Below, piece by piece: positions 49,381-58,110 of a stretch of 64,000 nucleotides of DNA. Below the pieces are notes generated by a model. The model was given only the letters and a program-made list of their open reading frames with translations, had not been told where the DNA came from and searched no databases. The position numbers and the translations under genes are program-made. This stretch comes from Culturomica massiliensis (GTDB taxonomy: Bacteria; Bacteroidota; Bacteroidia; Bacteroidales; Marinifilaceae). The DNA is taken from NCBI RefSeq assembly GCF_900091655.1, contig NZ_LT594621.1:3494188-3558187 (forward strand), in the 5' to 3' direction. The first letter of the stretch is position 1, and every line of letters begins with the position of its first letter.

Positions 49381-50373
49381 ATGGCAATATTAGCTTTCCA
49401 GAAACCGGACAAAGTAATCATGCTCGAGTCTACAGACAAATTCGGAAAATTCGAATTTCGTCCGCTGGAGCCTGGTTATGGGATCACAATAGGTAATCCG
49501 CTACGCAGAATTCTGCTCTCTTCGTTGGAAGGGTTTGCGATTACCGGTATTAAAATTCATGGCGTTGAACATGAGTTTGCTACCATCCCGGGAGTGATCG
49601 AGGATGTAACCGAGATTATCCTGAATTTGAAGCAAGTTCGGTTTAAGAGAAAAGTAGAGGATGTGGAGGATGAGAAGCTGACTGTTCTTGTTTCTGGGCA
49701 GGAAACTTTTACTGCAGGCGATATCAACCGTTTTCTGACAGGTTTCGAAGTTTTAAATACGGACTTGGTGATCTGTAACATGGATACGAACGTTAATTTC
49801 CAAATGGAAATTACAATCCAGAAAGGACGCGGTTATGTGCCCAGTACAGAAAATATGCCGATAGATGCCGAAGCCGGATTTATTCCGATTGATGCAATTT
49901 ACACCCCGATCAGAAATGTGAAATATGAGATAGAGAACTATCGTGTTGAAGGTAAAACCGACTATGAACGGCTTTTGCTGGAAATTGAAACGGATGGTTC
50001 TATTAATCCGACCGATGCTTTGAAGGAAGCAGCGAAAATCCTGATTCACCATTTCATGTTGTTCTCAGATGAAAAGATTACCTTGGAAACTGAAGATAAA
50101 TATGGAAATGAAGAGTTTGACGAAGAAGTTTTGCATATGCGCCAACTTCTGAAAACCAAGCTTGTGGATATGGATCTTTCCGTACGTGCATTGAATTGCC
50201 TGAAAGCTGCCGAGGTTGAAACTTTGGGTGAATTGGTAAAATTCAACAAGAATGATTTGTTGAAATTCCGTAATTTCGGTAAGAAGTCTCTGACCGAGTT
50301 GGAAGCCTTGCTCGAAAACAATAACCTTGAGTTCGGTATGGATGTATCTAAGTATAAATTAGACAAGGAATAA
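49381..50373 (+). CDS. rpoA: RNA polymerase alpha subunit
   Basis: A 330-residue subunit. The N-terminal dimerisation domain (about 1-230) has FGKFEFRPLEPGYGITIGNP and RRILLSSLEGFAITGIKI. The C-terminal domain (about 250-330) has DLSVRALNCLKAAEVETLGE and FGKKSLTELEALL, used for contacts with DNA and activators. It is 4 nt before rplQ. Confidence 0.98.
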   Translation: MAILAFQKPDKVIMLESTDKFGKFEFRPLEPGYGITIGNPLRRILLSSLEGFAITGIKIHGVEHEFATIPGVIEDVTEIILNLKQVRFKRKVEDVEDEKLTVLVSGQETFTAGDINRFLTGFEVLNTDLVICNMDTNVNFQMEITIQKGRGYVPSTENMPIDAEAGFIPIDAIYTPIRNVKYEIENYRVEGKTDYERLLLEIETDGSINPTDALKEAAKILIHHFMLFSDEKITLETEDKYGNEEFDEEVLHMRQLLKTKLVDMDLSVRALNCLKAAEVETLGELVKFNKNDLLKFRNFGKKSLTELEALLENNNLEFGMDVSKYKLDKE

Positions 50374-50377
50374 GAAA

Positions 50378-50905
50378 ATGAGACATTGTAAGAAATTTAA
50401 TCATCTCAATAGAACGAGTGCTCATAGAAAAGCATTACTTTCTAACATGGCTGCTTCTCTGATTCTGCATAAAAGAATTTCTACGACTGTTGCTAAGGCG
50501 AAAGCGTTGAAAATCTATGTAGAACCTCTGATTACCAAGAGTAAGAACGATAATATGCATTCTCGCCGTGTAGTTTTCAGCTACCTCGGTCAGAAAGAAG
50601 CTGTTACTGAATTATTCAAAGAAGTAGCTCCGAAAATTGTAAATCGTCCCGGCGGATATACCCGTGTTCTGAGAACCGGTAATCGCCTCGGTGATAATGC
50701 AGAGACCTGTATCATTGAATTAGTGGATTTCAATGCCACATACACTGAAGTTAAACAGGAAGTGAAGAAGACTGCTACACGTCGTCGTCGTTCTTCCGGT
50801 GCCAAGAAAGCTGCTGAAACTGCTGAGAAACCGGTGGTTGAAGAAGCTCCGAAGGCCGAAGAAGCTGCTGCTCCTGCAGTAGAAGAGGCTCCGAAAGCAG
50901 AATAA
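50378..50905 (+). CDS. rplQ: 50S ribosomal protein L17 with Ala/Glu-rich tail
   Basis: A 175-residue protein: the first about 120 residues are standard L17 (MRHCKKFNHLNRTSAHRKAL, GGYTRVLRTGNRLGDNAETC). Then come a basic linker (TATRRRRSSGAKKA) and an Ala/Glu/Pro tail with two EEAPKAE units. The tail resembles that of S16. A strong terminator ends the ribosomal run 20 nt later. Confidence 0.96.
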   Translation: MRHCKKFNHLNRTSAHRKALLSNMAASLILHKRISTTVAKAKALKIYVEPLITKSKNDNMHSRRVVFSYLGQKEAVTELFKEVAPKIVNRPGGYTRVLRTGNRLGDNAETCIIELVDFNATYTEVKQEVKKTATRRRRSSGAKKAAETAEKPVVEEAPKAEEAAAPAVEEAPKAE

Positions 50906-50925
50906 GCTTACCCGTGATAATGTAG

Positions 50926-50959
50926 AAACCGTCTTGCCAACCGGCAAGACGGTTTTTTT
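50926..50959 (+). terminator. terminator of the ribosomal run
   Basis: A perfect 13-bp stem AAACCGTCTTGCC (50926-50938) with 50943-50955, loop AACC and a T-run to 50959. This is the only strong intrinsic terminator found after 32 kb until this point. Confidence 0.9.
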
Positions 50960-51109
50960 ATTTTTATCCGAATAATTATAGATATCTTCTATTAATTGAT
51001 TCTATTTATAGATACGGCTTAATTTGTCCCCTTTTGCTTTTCGTTTTTTGATTGTTTTGTCGTAACTTGTCCCTGAAATTCTACGTTTAATAAAAAAAAT
51101 CAGAAAATT

Positions 51110-52396
51110 ATGACACATATTGTTGAAATTATCGGGAGAGAAATATTGGATTCCCGGGGAAACCCAACCGTTGAGGTAGACGTTGTTTTAGAATCCGGGG
51201 TAATGGGACGGGCTGCAGTACCTTCGGGTGCTTCTACCGGTGAAAATGAAGCTTTGGAATTGAGGGATGGGGATAAGTCCCGGTATATGGGAAAAGGAGT
51301 TTTAAAAGCCGTTGAAAATATCAATACCGTTATTTCGGATGCCTTGTTGGGGATGGATGTAATGGATCAGGTCGCAATAGACCGGCTTTTGATCGAATTG
51401 GACGGTACGAAGACAAAGTGTAATTTGGGAGCTAATGCTATGTTAGGGGTATCTCTGGCTTGTGCAAAAGCTGCAGCAAATTACCTGGAGATTCCTTTGT
51501 ATCGGTATATCGGAGGCTGTAATGCCAAAGTTTTGCCTGTGCCGATGATGAATATTATCAATGGAGGTTCGCATTCGGATGCTCCGATTGCTTTTCAGGA
51601 ATTTATGATCCGTCCGGTAGGAGCTTGTTGTTTTAAAGAAGCTTTACGGATGGGGGCAGAAATATTCCATACTTTAAAGAAAGTATTGCATGACCGCGGT
51701 TTGAGTACGGCGGTCGGGGATGAAGGCGGATTCGCCCCTTCTCTCGCCGGAACCGAAGATGCTTTGGATTCGATTGTAAAGGCTATAGAGAAGGCCGGCT
51801 ATAAACCCGGAAAGGATGTGATGATCGGGTTGGACTGTGCTGCTTCGGAGTTTTATAAAGAAGGCCTGTATGATTATACGAAATTTGAGGGGCCGCAAGG
51901 AGCAAAACGTACTTCGGCCGAACAGGTACTTTATCTGGAAGAATTGATTTCTAAATATCCGATTGATTCGATAGAGGACGGCATGTCTGAGAATGACTGG
52001 GACGGTTGGGAGATGTTGACGGCAAAGATCGGAGACCGTTGCCAGTTGGTAGGAGATGATTTGTTCGTAACGAATGTCGAGTATTTGCAGAAAGGTATTG
52101 AATTGGGATGTGCTAATTCCATCCTGATCAAAGTCAACCAAATCGGAACATTGACAGAGACCCTGGACGCTATTGAAATGGCTCACCGTGCTGGTTATAC
52201 TACTGTAACATCCCATCGTTCGGGAGAAACTGAAGATGCTACGATTGCAGATATAGCTGTCGCGACGAATTCAGGTCAGATCAAGACGGGTTCTCTGAGC
52301 CGTTCGGATCGTATGGCTAAATACAATCAGTTGCTTCGGATTGAAGAGCAGTTAGGAAAAAATGCCGTATTCCACGGAAGAAAATTTTCAAGATAA
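51110..52396 (+). CDS. eno: enolase
   Basis: A 428-residue glycolytic enzyme interconverting 2-phosphoglycerate and phosphoenolpyruvate. REILDSRGNPTVEVDVVLES, ASTGENEA (catalytic loop), the metal-site acids in VGDEGGFAPS and SIEDG, and the loop SHRSGETEDATIADIAVATN are conserved. It is monocistronic, with a hairpin just after the stop and the candidate RNA gene further on. Its promoter is not clear; TAACTTGT near 51063 is a weak match. Confidence 0.98.
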   Translation: MTHIVEIIGREILDSRGNPTVEVDVVLESGVMGRAAVPSGASTGENEALELRDGDKSRYMGKGVLKAVENINTVISDALLGMDVMDQVAIDRLLIELDGTKTKCNLGANAMLGVSLACAKAAANYLEIPLYRYIGGCNAKVLPVPMMNIINGGSHSDAPIAFQEFMIRPVGACCFKEALRMGAEIFHTLKKVLHDRGLSTAVGDEGGFAPSLAGTEDALDSIVKAIEKAGYKPGKDVMIGLDCAASEFYKEGLYDYTKFEGPQGAKRTSAEQVLYLEELISKYPIDSIEDGMSENDWDGWEMLTAKIGDRCQLVGDDLFVTNVEYLQKGIELGCANSILIKVNQIGTLTETLDAIEMAHRAGYTTVTSHRSGETEDATIADIAVATNSGQIKTGSLSRSDRMAKYNQLLRIEEQLGKNAVFHGRKFSR

Positions 52397-52400
52397 ATGA

Positions 52401-52421
52401 CCGGCTGACTTTTTCAGCCGG
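52401..52421 (+). terminator. hairpin after enolase
   Basis: CCGGCTGA (52401-52408) and TCAGCCGG (52414-52421) form an 8-bp perfect stem 5 nt after the eno stop, with a CTTTT loop. It lacks a long T-run directly after the stem. A second, imperfect hairpin at 52426-52484 (AAAAGGCTTG with CAAGCTTTTTTT) ends in seven Ts and may be the true terminator. Confidence 0.65.
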
Positions 52422-52511
52422 ATCATAAAAAGGCTTGTTTGGAATAGTAAAGAGTCTGTTCCGGCAAGCTTTTTTTGTGATTTGTTTTTTATTTTTAAAA
52501 ATACCGGCTTC

Positions 52512-52545
52512 TTGATCGTCCTTTTCACTTTTTAATTTACCTTTG
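52512..52545 (+). promoter_or_regulatory. promoter of the candidate structured RNA
   Basis: TTG at 52512-52514, a 23-nt spacer and TACCTTTG at 52538-52545 fit the Bacteroidetes promoter. No protein gene follows on this strand before corA ends at 52929 from the other side. A second weaker box, GATATTTG, lies at 52588-52595. Confidence 0.6.
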
Positions 52546-52930
52546 CAATCAAGGGATGACTTGGAATTATAAACGTCCCATATAATAGATATTTGCATTT
52601 ATTCTGATAGTGAAATCCGCCAGATTTCAATAAACACAGGAATAAATACAGTTTCGCATTGTGCGTGGACTGTGTTGTACTCATTTGTGTTTAGGCACCT
52701 GGCGGAGCCCCACTATAAATGAAACAGCAGGTCCACGTTTTTTGTTAATCGCAGGTAGGAGAATTGCTATTCTGTCAATTACGGAGAAAACGTCGGTTTC
52801 CTGTTAAAGAAAGTAAAGGTTGGAATATAACCGTACTTTCAGGATATAGTCATTGATCGTAAAAGGGCTTGGGAGTGGCATTCTTTCCTAATAACACACA
52901 CAATCACACCTGCTGCTTCCTGCCCTTTTT
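52546..52930 (+). ncRNA. candidate structured non-coding RNA between eno and corA
   Basis: The 532-nt gene-free gap holds long-range pairings. ATAGTG (52607-52612) pairs with CACTAT (52711-52716), CCGCCAG (52617-52623) with CTGGCGG (52699-52705), AAACACA (52632-52638) with TGTGTTT (52686-52692), and ACAGT (52648-52652) with ACTGT (52669-52673), capped by CGCA/TGCG. Further on, GAAAGTA...GGTT pairs with AACC...TACTTTC near 52810-52840. AAAAGGGC (52861-52868) pairs with GCCCTTTT (52922-52929) before a T-run. A rod with a central bubble is the 6S-like pattern, but the length and end are unsure. Only a 9-codon frame (ATG 52556) is present. Confidence 0.5.
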
Positions 52931-53990
52931 ATAACCATTTTTTTTTCTTAAAAAACAATAGCATAAAAATGGCAATTATAATCATGACACCCCATAGGAT
53001 GAAGTAGGCTGAATGATGTTGTAGTTCCGGAATATAGTTGAAGTTCATCCCATATACGCCGACGATAAAAGTCAAAGGAATGAATATAGCCGAAAATATC
53101 GTCAGAACTTTCATAACATCGTTTACACTATTACTGGTGTTTGTATTGTAAATATTGTGTTGGTCGTTGACCATTGCATAGTAAATTTCGATGGCTTCGA
53201 GCGCCTGAGTGATAAGATTTTCCAAATCTTTTAGATAGTTGAATGTGTGGCTATTTATTAGATCGGATTCGGATGTTATAAAACGAGTGATGACTTCTTT
53301 GACCGGCCTCACGTTTTTTCGGATAAACGAAAGTTCGGTCTTGTAATGGTAGATGTTTTCAATAAGTTGTTTATTGGAGGTCAGCAGGTCTTTTTCCTGG
53401 GCTTCGATGTGTGTACCTAATTTCTCTATATTCAGAATATAGCTGTCTACAAGAGTATCAAGTAATGCATAACATAAGTAGTCGGGTGTGTAAGAACGGA
53501 TTTTGGATGTTCCTGACTCCAGGCGTTTGTCGATATCTGCAAAATAAGGAGAATCCGTTTCCTGAATTGTAATCACGTAATTTGTTCCTACAATGATGGA
53601 AACCTGATCGATTTGGGCTTTATTGAGGTCAGAATGAAAAAACAGTGATTTTAATATGATAAAAATATGTTGATTGTCTTCATCGAATTTAGGGCGTTCG
53701 TCTGTGTTTAATATATCTTCCAGAATAAGAGGTGGAATCTGGAAAATTTCTCCCATGTTTTTGATATATTCCGTATTATGCAGCCCATAAAGCGATATCC
53801 AGGTTATATGGTCATCAGACAGGTAAGACTTTATATCTGAAAAAAAATCCGGATGCAGGATTTTTAATTCATCTTTATTGTATTGTACTACCCTGATTTT
53901 TATGTCCTCCATTTTTTGCCGTCCGATAAAGATCAGAGAACCGGGGGCTGTACCTTTCGATTTTTGTTTGTTTTTTAGGAAGCGGGCCAT
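52929..53990 (-). CDS. corA: CorA-family magnesium/cobalt channel
   Basis: A 353-residue channel subunit. A large N-terminal cytoplasmic domain is followed by a long helix and two C-terminal membrane helices with the filter motif YGMNF (GMN at about 314-316) and a lysine-rich end (FFKKKKWL). It mediates Mg2+ (and Co2+) influx as a pentamer. A TATCTTTA-like box (minus strand, 54016-54023) lies upstream. The gene is convergent with the candidate RNA and ends exactly at its predicted terminator. Confidence 0.93.
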   Translation of the reverse strand: MARFLKNKQKSKGTAPGSLIFIGRQKMEDIKIRVVQYNKDELKILHPDFFSDIKSYLSDDHITWISLYGLHNTEYIKNMGEIFQIPPLILEDILNTDERPKFDEDNQHIFIILKSLFFHSDLNKAQIDQVSIIVGTNYVITIQETDSPYFADIDKRLESGTSKIRSYTPDYLCYALLDTLVDSYILNIEKLGTHIEAQEKDLLTSNKQLIENIYHYKTELSFIRKNVRPVKEVITRFITSESDLINSHTFNYLKDLENLITQALEAIEIYYAMVNDQHNIYNTNTSNSVNDVMKVLTIFSAIFIPLTFIVGVYGMNFNYIPELQHHSAYFILWGVMIIIAIFMLLFFKKKKWL

Positions 53991-54287
53991 GAGTATGTAT
54001 TTTATTAGAATTGTTTAAAGATAATGACTCCATTTTAAATTGTATATCGTAAATAATATTATTTCGATTCAAAAAATCGAAAAGATTTCAGGTTATAGAT
54101 TGTAACTAAAATTCCTTTTTTGCTGATAATTACGCAAACGTAAGCGGAAAATACTGAAAAAAAGTCGTTTTTTCTTTACCTTCTTTAGAACCGGTCCATT
54201 TTATACCCCTCGTAAATGAGATTTTTCACCTGTTTTTGTGTTGATAGTCAATGTGATATCCGTGCGGAAAAATAGTTCATGTTAAAC
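53991..54287. other. AT-rich region between divergent corA and korA
   Basis: No gene is seen. A weak TTTTAAATTGTATATCG ... TATAGATTGTAACTAAAATT pairing near 54035-54110 may be a degraded member of the palindrome family. Confidence 0.35.
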
Positions 54288-54317
54288 TTGTTTAGTATTT
54301 ACGATTCGCTACCTTTA
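54288..54317 (+). promoter_or_regulatory. promoter of korAB
   Basis: TTG at 54288-54290, a 19-nt spacer and TACCTTTA at 54310-54317 (one mismatch to TAnnTTTG). The korA ATG at 54390 follows. Confidence 0.55.
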
Positions 54318-54389
54318 CCATGTTTTACAACATAAAATAAGCTATCAAAGCATTAAAATTATTTAAAATATCAAACTTACTTTTCAATC

Positions 54390-56228
54390 ATGAGTCAAGA
54401 GACAAAAGTTATCGAGAAACACGATGTTGTCATCCGTTTTTCCGGAGACTCGGGAGATGGGATGCAATTAACAGGGCAGCAATTTTCGGATACGGCTGCT
54501 TTATTTGGAAATGATGTGGCAACGTTTCCGGACTATCCGGCGGAAATCAGAGCGCCGCAAGGTACTGTCGGGGGTGTCTCCGGTTTTCAGGTACACATCG
54601 GGGAAGAGCATATTACTACGCCGGGAGATTACGCCGATGTGCTTGTTGCCATGAATCCGGCTGCTTTGAAAGCTAATTTACGGTGGGTGAAAAAAGCAGC
54701 TACCATTATTCTGGATATCGATGCTTTTACAGAAAAGCATATTGAAAGAGCCGGATATACGTCTAATCCATTGGAAGACGGTTCGTTGGCGGACTTTAAC
54801 CTGATACCGGTGAAAGTAAGTGAGCTTACGGTTGAGGCTTTGAAGGAGACGGGGTTGGATCAAAAGTCTATTCTCCGGTGTAAAAATATGTTTGCCTTGG
54901 GAATGATTTATTGGATGTTTGAGGAATCTGTTGAACATACCGAAGCATTTTTTGATATTAAATTCGGTAAAAAGCCTGCGATTGCTTCTGCTAATAAACT
55001 TGTGTTGAGAGCCGGTTATAATTACGCAGCGAATGTGCATGCTTTGGCAACTCATTTTAAAGTGGCTCCGGCTACTATTGAAAAAGGGAAATACCGGACG
55101 ATTACGGGGAATAAAGCTACGGCTTGGGGATTGCTGGCTGCTGCTGAAAAAGCAGGTTTGCCTCTGTTCTGCGGTTCTTATCCGATTACCCCGGCTACGG
55201 ATATATTACATGAACTGGCTTTACGTCGGGATCTGGGAGCGAAAACTTACCAGGCAGAAGATGAAATTGGAGGAATCTGTACGGCAATCGGTGCCAGCTA
55301 TGCCGGTAATTTCGCTTGTACAACAACCTCCGGTCCCGGTCTGGCATTGAAATCCGAAGCTTGTGGTCTGGCTGTCATGGCAGAGCTACCTTTGGTTATA
55401 GTAGACGTTCAACGCGGAGGTCCTTCAACCGGATTGCCTACGAAAACGGAGCAATCTGACTTGTTACAGGCTTTATACGGACGCAACGGAGAGTCTCCGA
55501 TGCCCGTGATTGCAGCCAGTACTTCTGCCAATTGTTTTGACTATGCTTTTATCGCCGGTAAAATAGCTTTGGAACACATGACGCCGGTTGTATTGCTGAC
55601 AGACGGATTTCTGGCAAACGGAGCTCAACCCTGGTTGATACCTTCGATGTCTGAATTACCGGAAATAAAATTACGTTTGGCGAAAGAAGGAGATGATTAT
55701 AAGCCGTATGCCCGTGATCCGGAGACATTGGCCAGAACCTGGGCATTGCCCGGAACGAAAGGACTGGAGCATCGGATCGGTGGTTTGGAAAAAATGAATA
55801 TTACCGGTACGATCAGTTATGTTCCGGAGAACCATCAGGTCATGACGGATTTGAGAGAAGAGAAGGTAGAACGTATTGCCAATGATATTCCGAATCAGGA
55901 AGTATACGGAAATGCAGAGGGCGGCGAACTGTTGGTAGTAGGATGGGGCGGTACTTACGGTCACTTGTATTCGGCTGTTAAGGAAATGCGTGCTGAAGGT
56001 AAAGATGTCAGTCTGGCTCATTTCAATTATATCAATCCGTTGCCTAAAAATACAGCCGATGTATTTTCCCGTTATAAGAAAATCGTGGTATGTGAATTGA
56101 ATCTCGGACAGTTCGCTAAATATTTGAGAAGTAAATTCCCGCAGTTCAATTATTTGCAAGTCAATAAAGTGGCGGGTTTGCCTTTTACGGTGGTAGAACT
56201 GAAAGAGCAGATCAGTAAATTAATTTGA
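54390..56228 (+). CDS. korA: 2-oxoacid:ferredoxin oxidoreductase, fused gamma-alpha subunit
   Basis: A 612-residue subunit. Residues 1 to about 190 are the gamma domain (VIRFSGDSGDGMQLTGQQFS). Then comes the alpha part with GSYPITPATDILHELA, ATTTSGPGLALKSEACGLAV-type sequence and the hallmark RGGPSTGLPTKTEQSDL. With KorB it oxidises 2-oxoglutarate (or a related 2-oxoacid) to the acyl-CoA and reduces ferredoxin or flavodoxin; in anaerobes it can also run in reverse. The substrate is inferred from the family. korB follows after an 84-nt palindromic gap. Confidence 0.93.
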   Translation: MSQETKVIEKHDVVIRFSGDSGDGMQLTGQQFSDTAALFGNDVATFPDYPAEIRAPQGTVGGVSGFQVHIGEEHITTPGDYADVLVAMNPAALKANLRWVKKAATIILDIDAFTEKHIERAGYTSNPLEDGSLADFNLIPVKVSELTVEALKETGLDQKSILRCKNMFALGMIYWMFEESVEHTEAFFDIKFGKKPAIASANKLVLRAGYNYAANVHALATHFKVAPATIEKGKYRTITGNKATAWGLLAAAEKAGLPLFCGSYPITPATDILHELALRRDLGAKTYQAEDEIGGICTAIGASYAGNFACTTTSGPGLALKSEACGLAVMAELPLVIVDVQRGGPSTGLPTKTEQSDLLQALYGRNGESPMPVIAASTSANCFDYAFIAGKIALEHMTPVVLLTDGFLANGAQPWLIPSMSELPEIKLRLAKEGDDYKPYARDPETLARTWALPGTKGLEHRIGGLEKMNITGTISYVPENHQVMTDLREEKVERIANDIPNQEVYGNAEGGELLVVGWGGTYGHLYSAVKEMRAEGKDVSLAHFNYINPLPKNTADVFSRYKKIVVCELNLGQFAKYLRSKFPQFNYLQVNKVAGLPFTVVELKEQISKLI

Positions 56229-56236
56229 GAAAAGCT

Positions 56237-56310
56237 AATAGATTAAAAATTTACGATTATTGATTGCATGCATTCCAAGCTTGGCATCAAAAATTAAAAA
56301 TCAAAGATTG
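56237..56310. repeat. palindrome between korA and korB
   Basis: The left arm at 56237-56266 (AGATTAAAAATTTACGATTA) and right arm at 56285-56310 (AAAAATTAAAAATCAAAGATT) are loosely complementary. The tip holds the AAGCTTGGC-type region. It is a more degraded family member. Confidence 0.5.
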
Positions 56311-56312
56311 AA

Positions 56313-57329
56313 ATGGACGAATTAAAATATACTCCCAAAGATTTTAAAAGTGACCAGGAAATAAGATGGTGTCCCGGTTGCGGTGATCACGGTATCATAA
56401 ATTCCGTGCAAAAAGCGATGGCAGAACTCGGCTATCCGAAGGAGTCATGGGCTGTAATATCTGGTATCGGTTGTTCTTCCCGTTTCCCGTATTATATGAA
56501 CACTTACGGTTTTCATACGATTCACGGACGTGCGGCGGCTATTGCCTGCGGTGCTAAAAATGCGAACCGGAAACTGAATATTTTACAAATATCGGGTGAC
56601 GGTGATGCTTTGGCTATCGGGGGAAACCATTTTATCCATGCTATCCGGAGAAACGTAGATATTACAATCCTTTTGTTTAATAATGAAATTTACGGTTTGA
56701 CAAAAGGTCAGTATTCTCCTACCACAAAACTGGGGACAAAAACAAAAACCTCTCCTTACGGAACGATAGAACATCCTTTTAATCCGGGAGAACTTTGCAT
56801 CGGTGCACAGGGGAAATTCTTTGCCCGGTCGATAGATACGAGTGTTAATCTGACAACGCAAATATTGGATGAAGCTGTAAAACACCGTGGAACATCTGTT
56901 GTGGAAGTATTGCAAAATTGTGTCATCTTTGCCGACGGAGCCCATAGTGCAATAACCGATAAGGAGCTGAGAGAAGATCGTCAGATTGTCCTGCGTCATG
57001 GTGAGCCGATGATTTTCGGTAAAAATAAAGACAAAGGTTTAGTGCTGGCTAAAAGCGGAGAATTGAAGGTGGTTGAGATCGGTAAAGACGGTATAACTGA
57101 AAAGGATATATTGGTACATGATGCCCATAATCCGAATCCGTTCTTACACTGGATGCTGGTGAATATGAAGGCTCCCGAATTTCCCGTAGCTCTTGGAGTT
57201 ATCCGCGATGTAGAGGCTCATACTTATGATGAAGCCCTTGATCAACAAATCGAAGAGGTGAAAAAGATTTCTAAAATCCGTTGCATGGATGATTTGTTAA
57301 ATAGCGGAGATACCTGGGAAGTGAAATAA
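56313..57329 (+). CDS. korB: 2-oxoacid:ferredoxin oxidoreductase, beta subunit
   Basis: A 338-residue thiamine diphosphate subunit. WCPGCGDHG (19-27) and the ThDP/Mg motif GDGDALAIGGNH (95-106), followed by NVDITILLFNNEIYGLTKGQ, are diagnostic. The short form lacks ferredoxin-type cysteine clusters beyond those of the family. It completes the KorAB complex and is closed by a strong terminator. Confidence 0.95.
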   Translation: MDELKYTPKDFKSDQEIRWCPGCGDHGIINSVQKAMAELGYPKESWAVISGIGCSSRFPYYMNTYGFHTIHGRAAAIACGAKNANRKLNILQISGDGDALAIGGNHFIHAIRRNVDITILLFNNEIYGLTKGQYSPTTKLGTKTKTSPYGTIEHPFNPGELCIGAQGKFFARSIDTSVNLTTQILDEAVKHRGTSVVEVLQNCVIFADGAHSAITDKELREDRQIVLRHGEPMIFGKNKDKGLVLAKSGELKVVEIGKDGITEKDILVHDAHNPNPFLHWMLVNMKAPEFPVALGVIRDVEAHTYDEALDQQIEEVKKISKIRCMDDLLNSGDTWEVK

Positions 57330-57355
57330 CAAATGTGACTGAAGATTATACTATG

Positions 57356-57389
57356 AAAAAGTGCAAATGTCGAAACATTTGCACTTTTT
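57356..57389 (+). terminator. terminator after korB
   Basis: A perfect 15-bp stem (57356-57370 with 57375-57389, core GTGCAAATGT) with a CGAA tetraloop and flanking A- and T-runs, so it may work in both directions for korB and the outer-membrane gene. Confidence 0.9.
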
Positions 57390-57447
57390 TATTTTGACGT
57401 TTAATTCATTTTACCGGAGATGTACCGGTAGGAAGCAGGGACCGTTT

Positions 57448-58098
57448 TTAGAATTTATACAGTAATCCGATGTTTCCTCCGATATTCAGCATTTTGTTAA
57501 ATCCGATATATCCTTTATTACCTAACTCGTCCCGGTCGTAATCCTCTTTGATCTTCGGTACATAATCTCCCCGGATCTTTATATCCAGATCAACGTATTC
57601 GGAAAGTTCGATTAAAAGGCCGATATGTGCACCGACTCCCGGAGAAAAACGCCACAAGTTTTCTTTTGCATTGTTTTCAGGGCTGTAAATATCGCTTTGC
57701 TTTATGTTGATATTGGTAATGTATGCACCGAAATGTACGCCTAAATAAGGTAATAGCGTACGGTCCCAGGTCGGAATATAAAAAGTCCCCTCCACCAATA
57801 CCGGAATCAGCCTGTATTTTGTCTCGTGCGTTTGATTGGCTGATTGGACATCCATTTTATCGCTTTGCTTGAAAGCGTGGTAGCCTGTTTCAAAACCGAT
57901 ACCGATCACATCGTTGATGAGATATTTCCCGGATATATTGCCTCCGAACCCGTTTTTCGCTACGTCGCTGAAATCCCCAAGCGGGTAGGTATACTGGGCA
58001 TTTACTCCCAGGCGGAAGCCACCGTCACGACGATAATATTGGGCTTCACTGAGAATTGAAATCAATACAAAAATGAATAAACAGTATATTGTTTTCAT
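57448..58098 (-). CDS. small outer-membrane beta-barrel protein
   Basis: A 216-residue protein with a signal peptide (KTIYCLFIFVLISILSEA, cut before QYYRR). Alternating strands include GFGGNISGKYLINDVIGIGF and LPYLGVHFGAYI, and the final residue is aromatic (NIGLLYKF). It fits an eight-stranded OmpW/OprF-like barrel of the outer membrane. It follows the repeat protein by 12 nt on the same strand, so the two are probably co-transcribed. Its function is unknown. Confidence 0.75.
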   Translation of the reverse strand: MKTIYCLFIFVLISILSEAQYYRRDGGFRLGVNAQYTYPLGDFSDVAKNGFGGNISGKYLINDVIGIGFETGYHAFKQSDKMDVQSANQTHETKYRLIPVLVEGTFYIPTWDRTLLPYLGVHFGAYITNINIKQSDIYSPENNAKENLWRFSPGVGAHIGLLIELSEYVDLDIKIRGDYVPKIKEDYDRDELGNKGYIGFNKMLNIGGNIGLLYKF

Positions 58099-58110
58099 GT
58101 TTATTTCTTT

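Noticed and set aside
52912..52920. GGAAGCAGC on the minus strand, as in SRP (4.5S) RNA
   Set aside because: The matching left half of the SRP helix (CAGG and its arm) is not present beside it, and the plus-strand hairpin explains the sequence.
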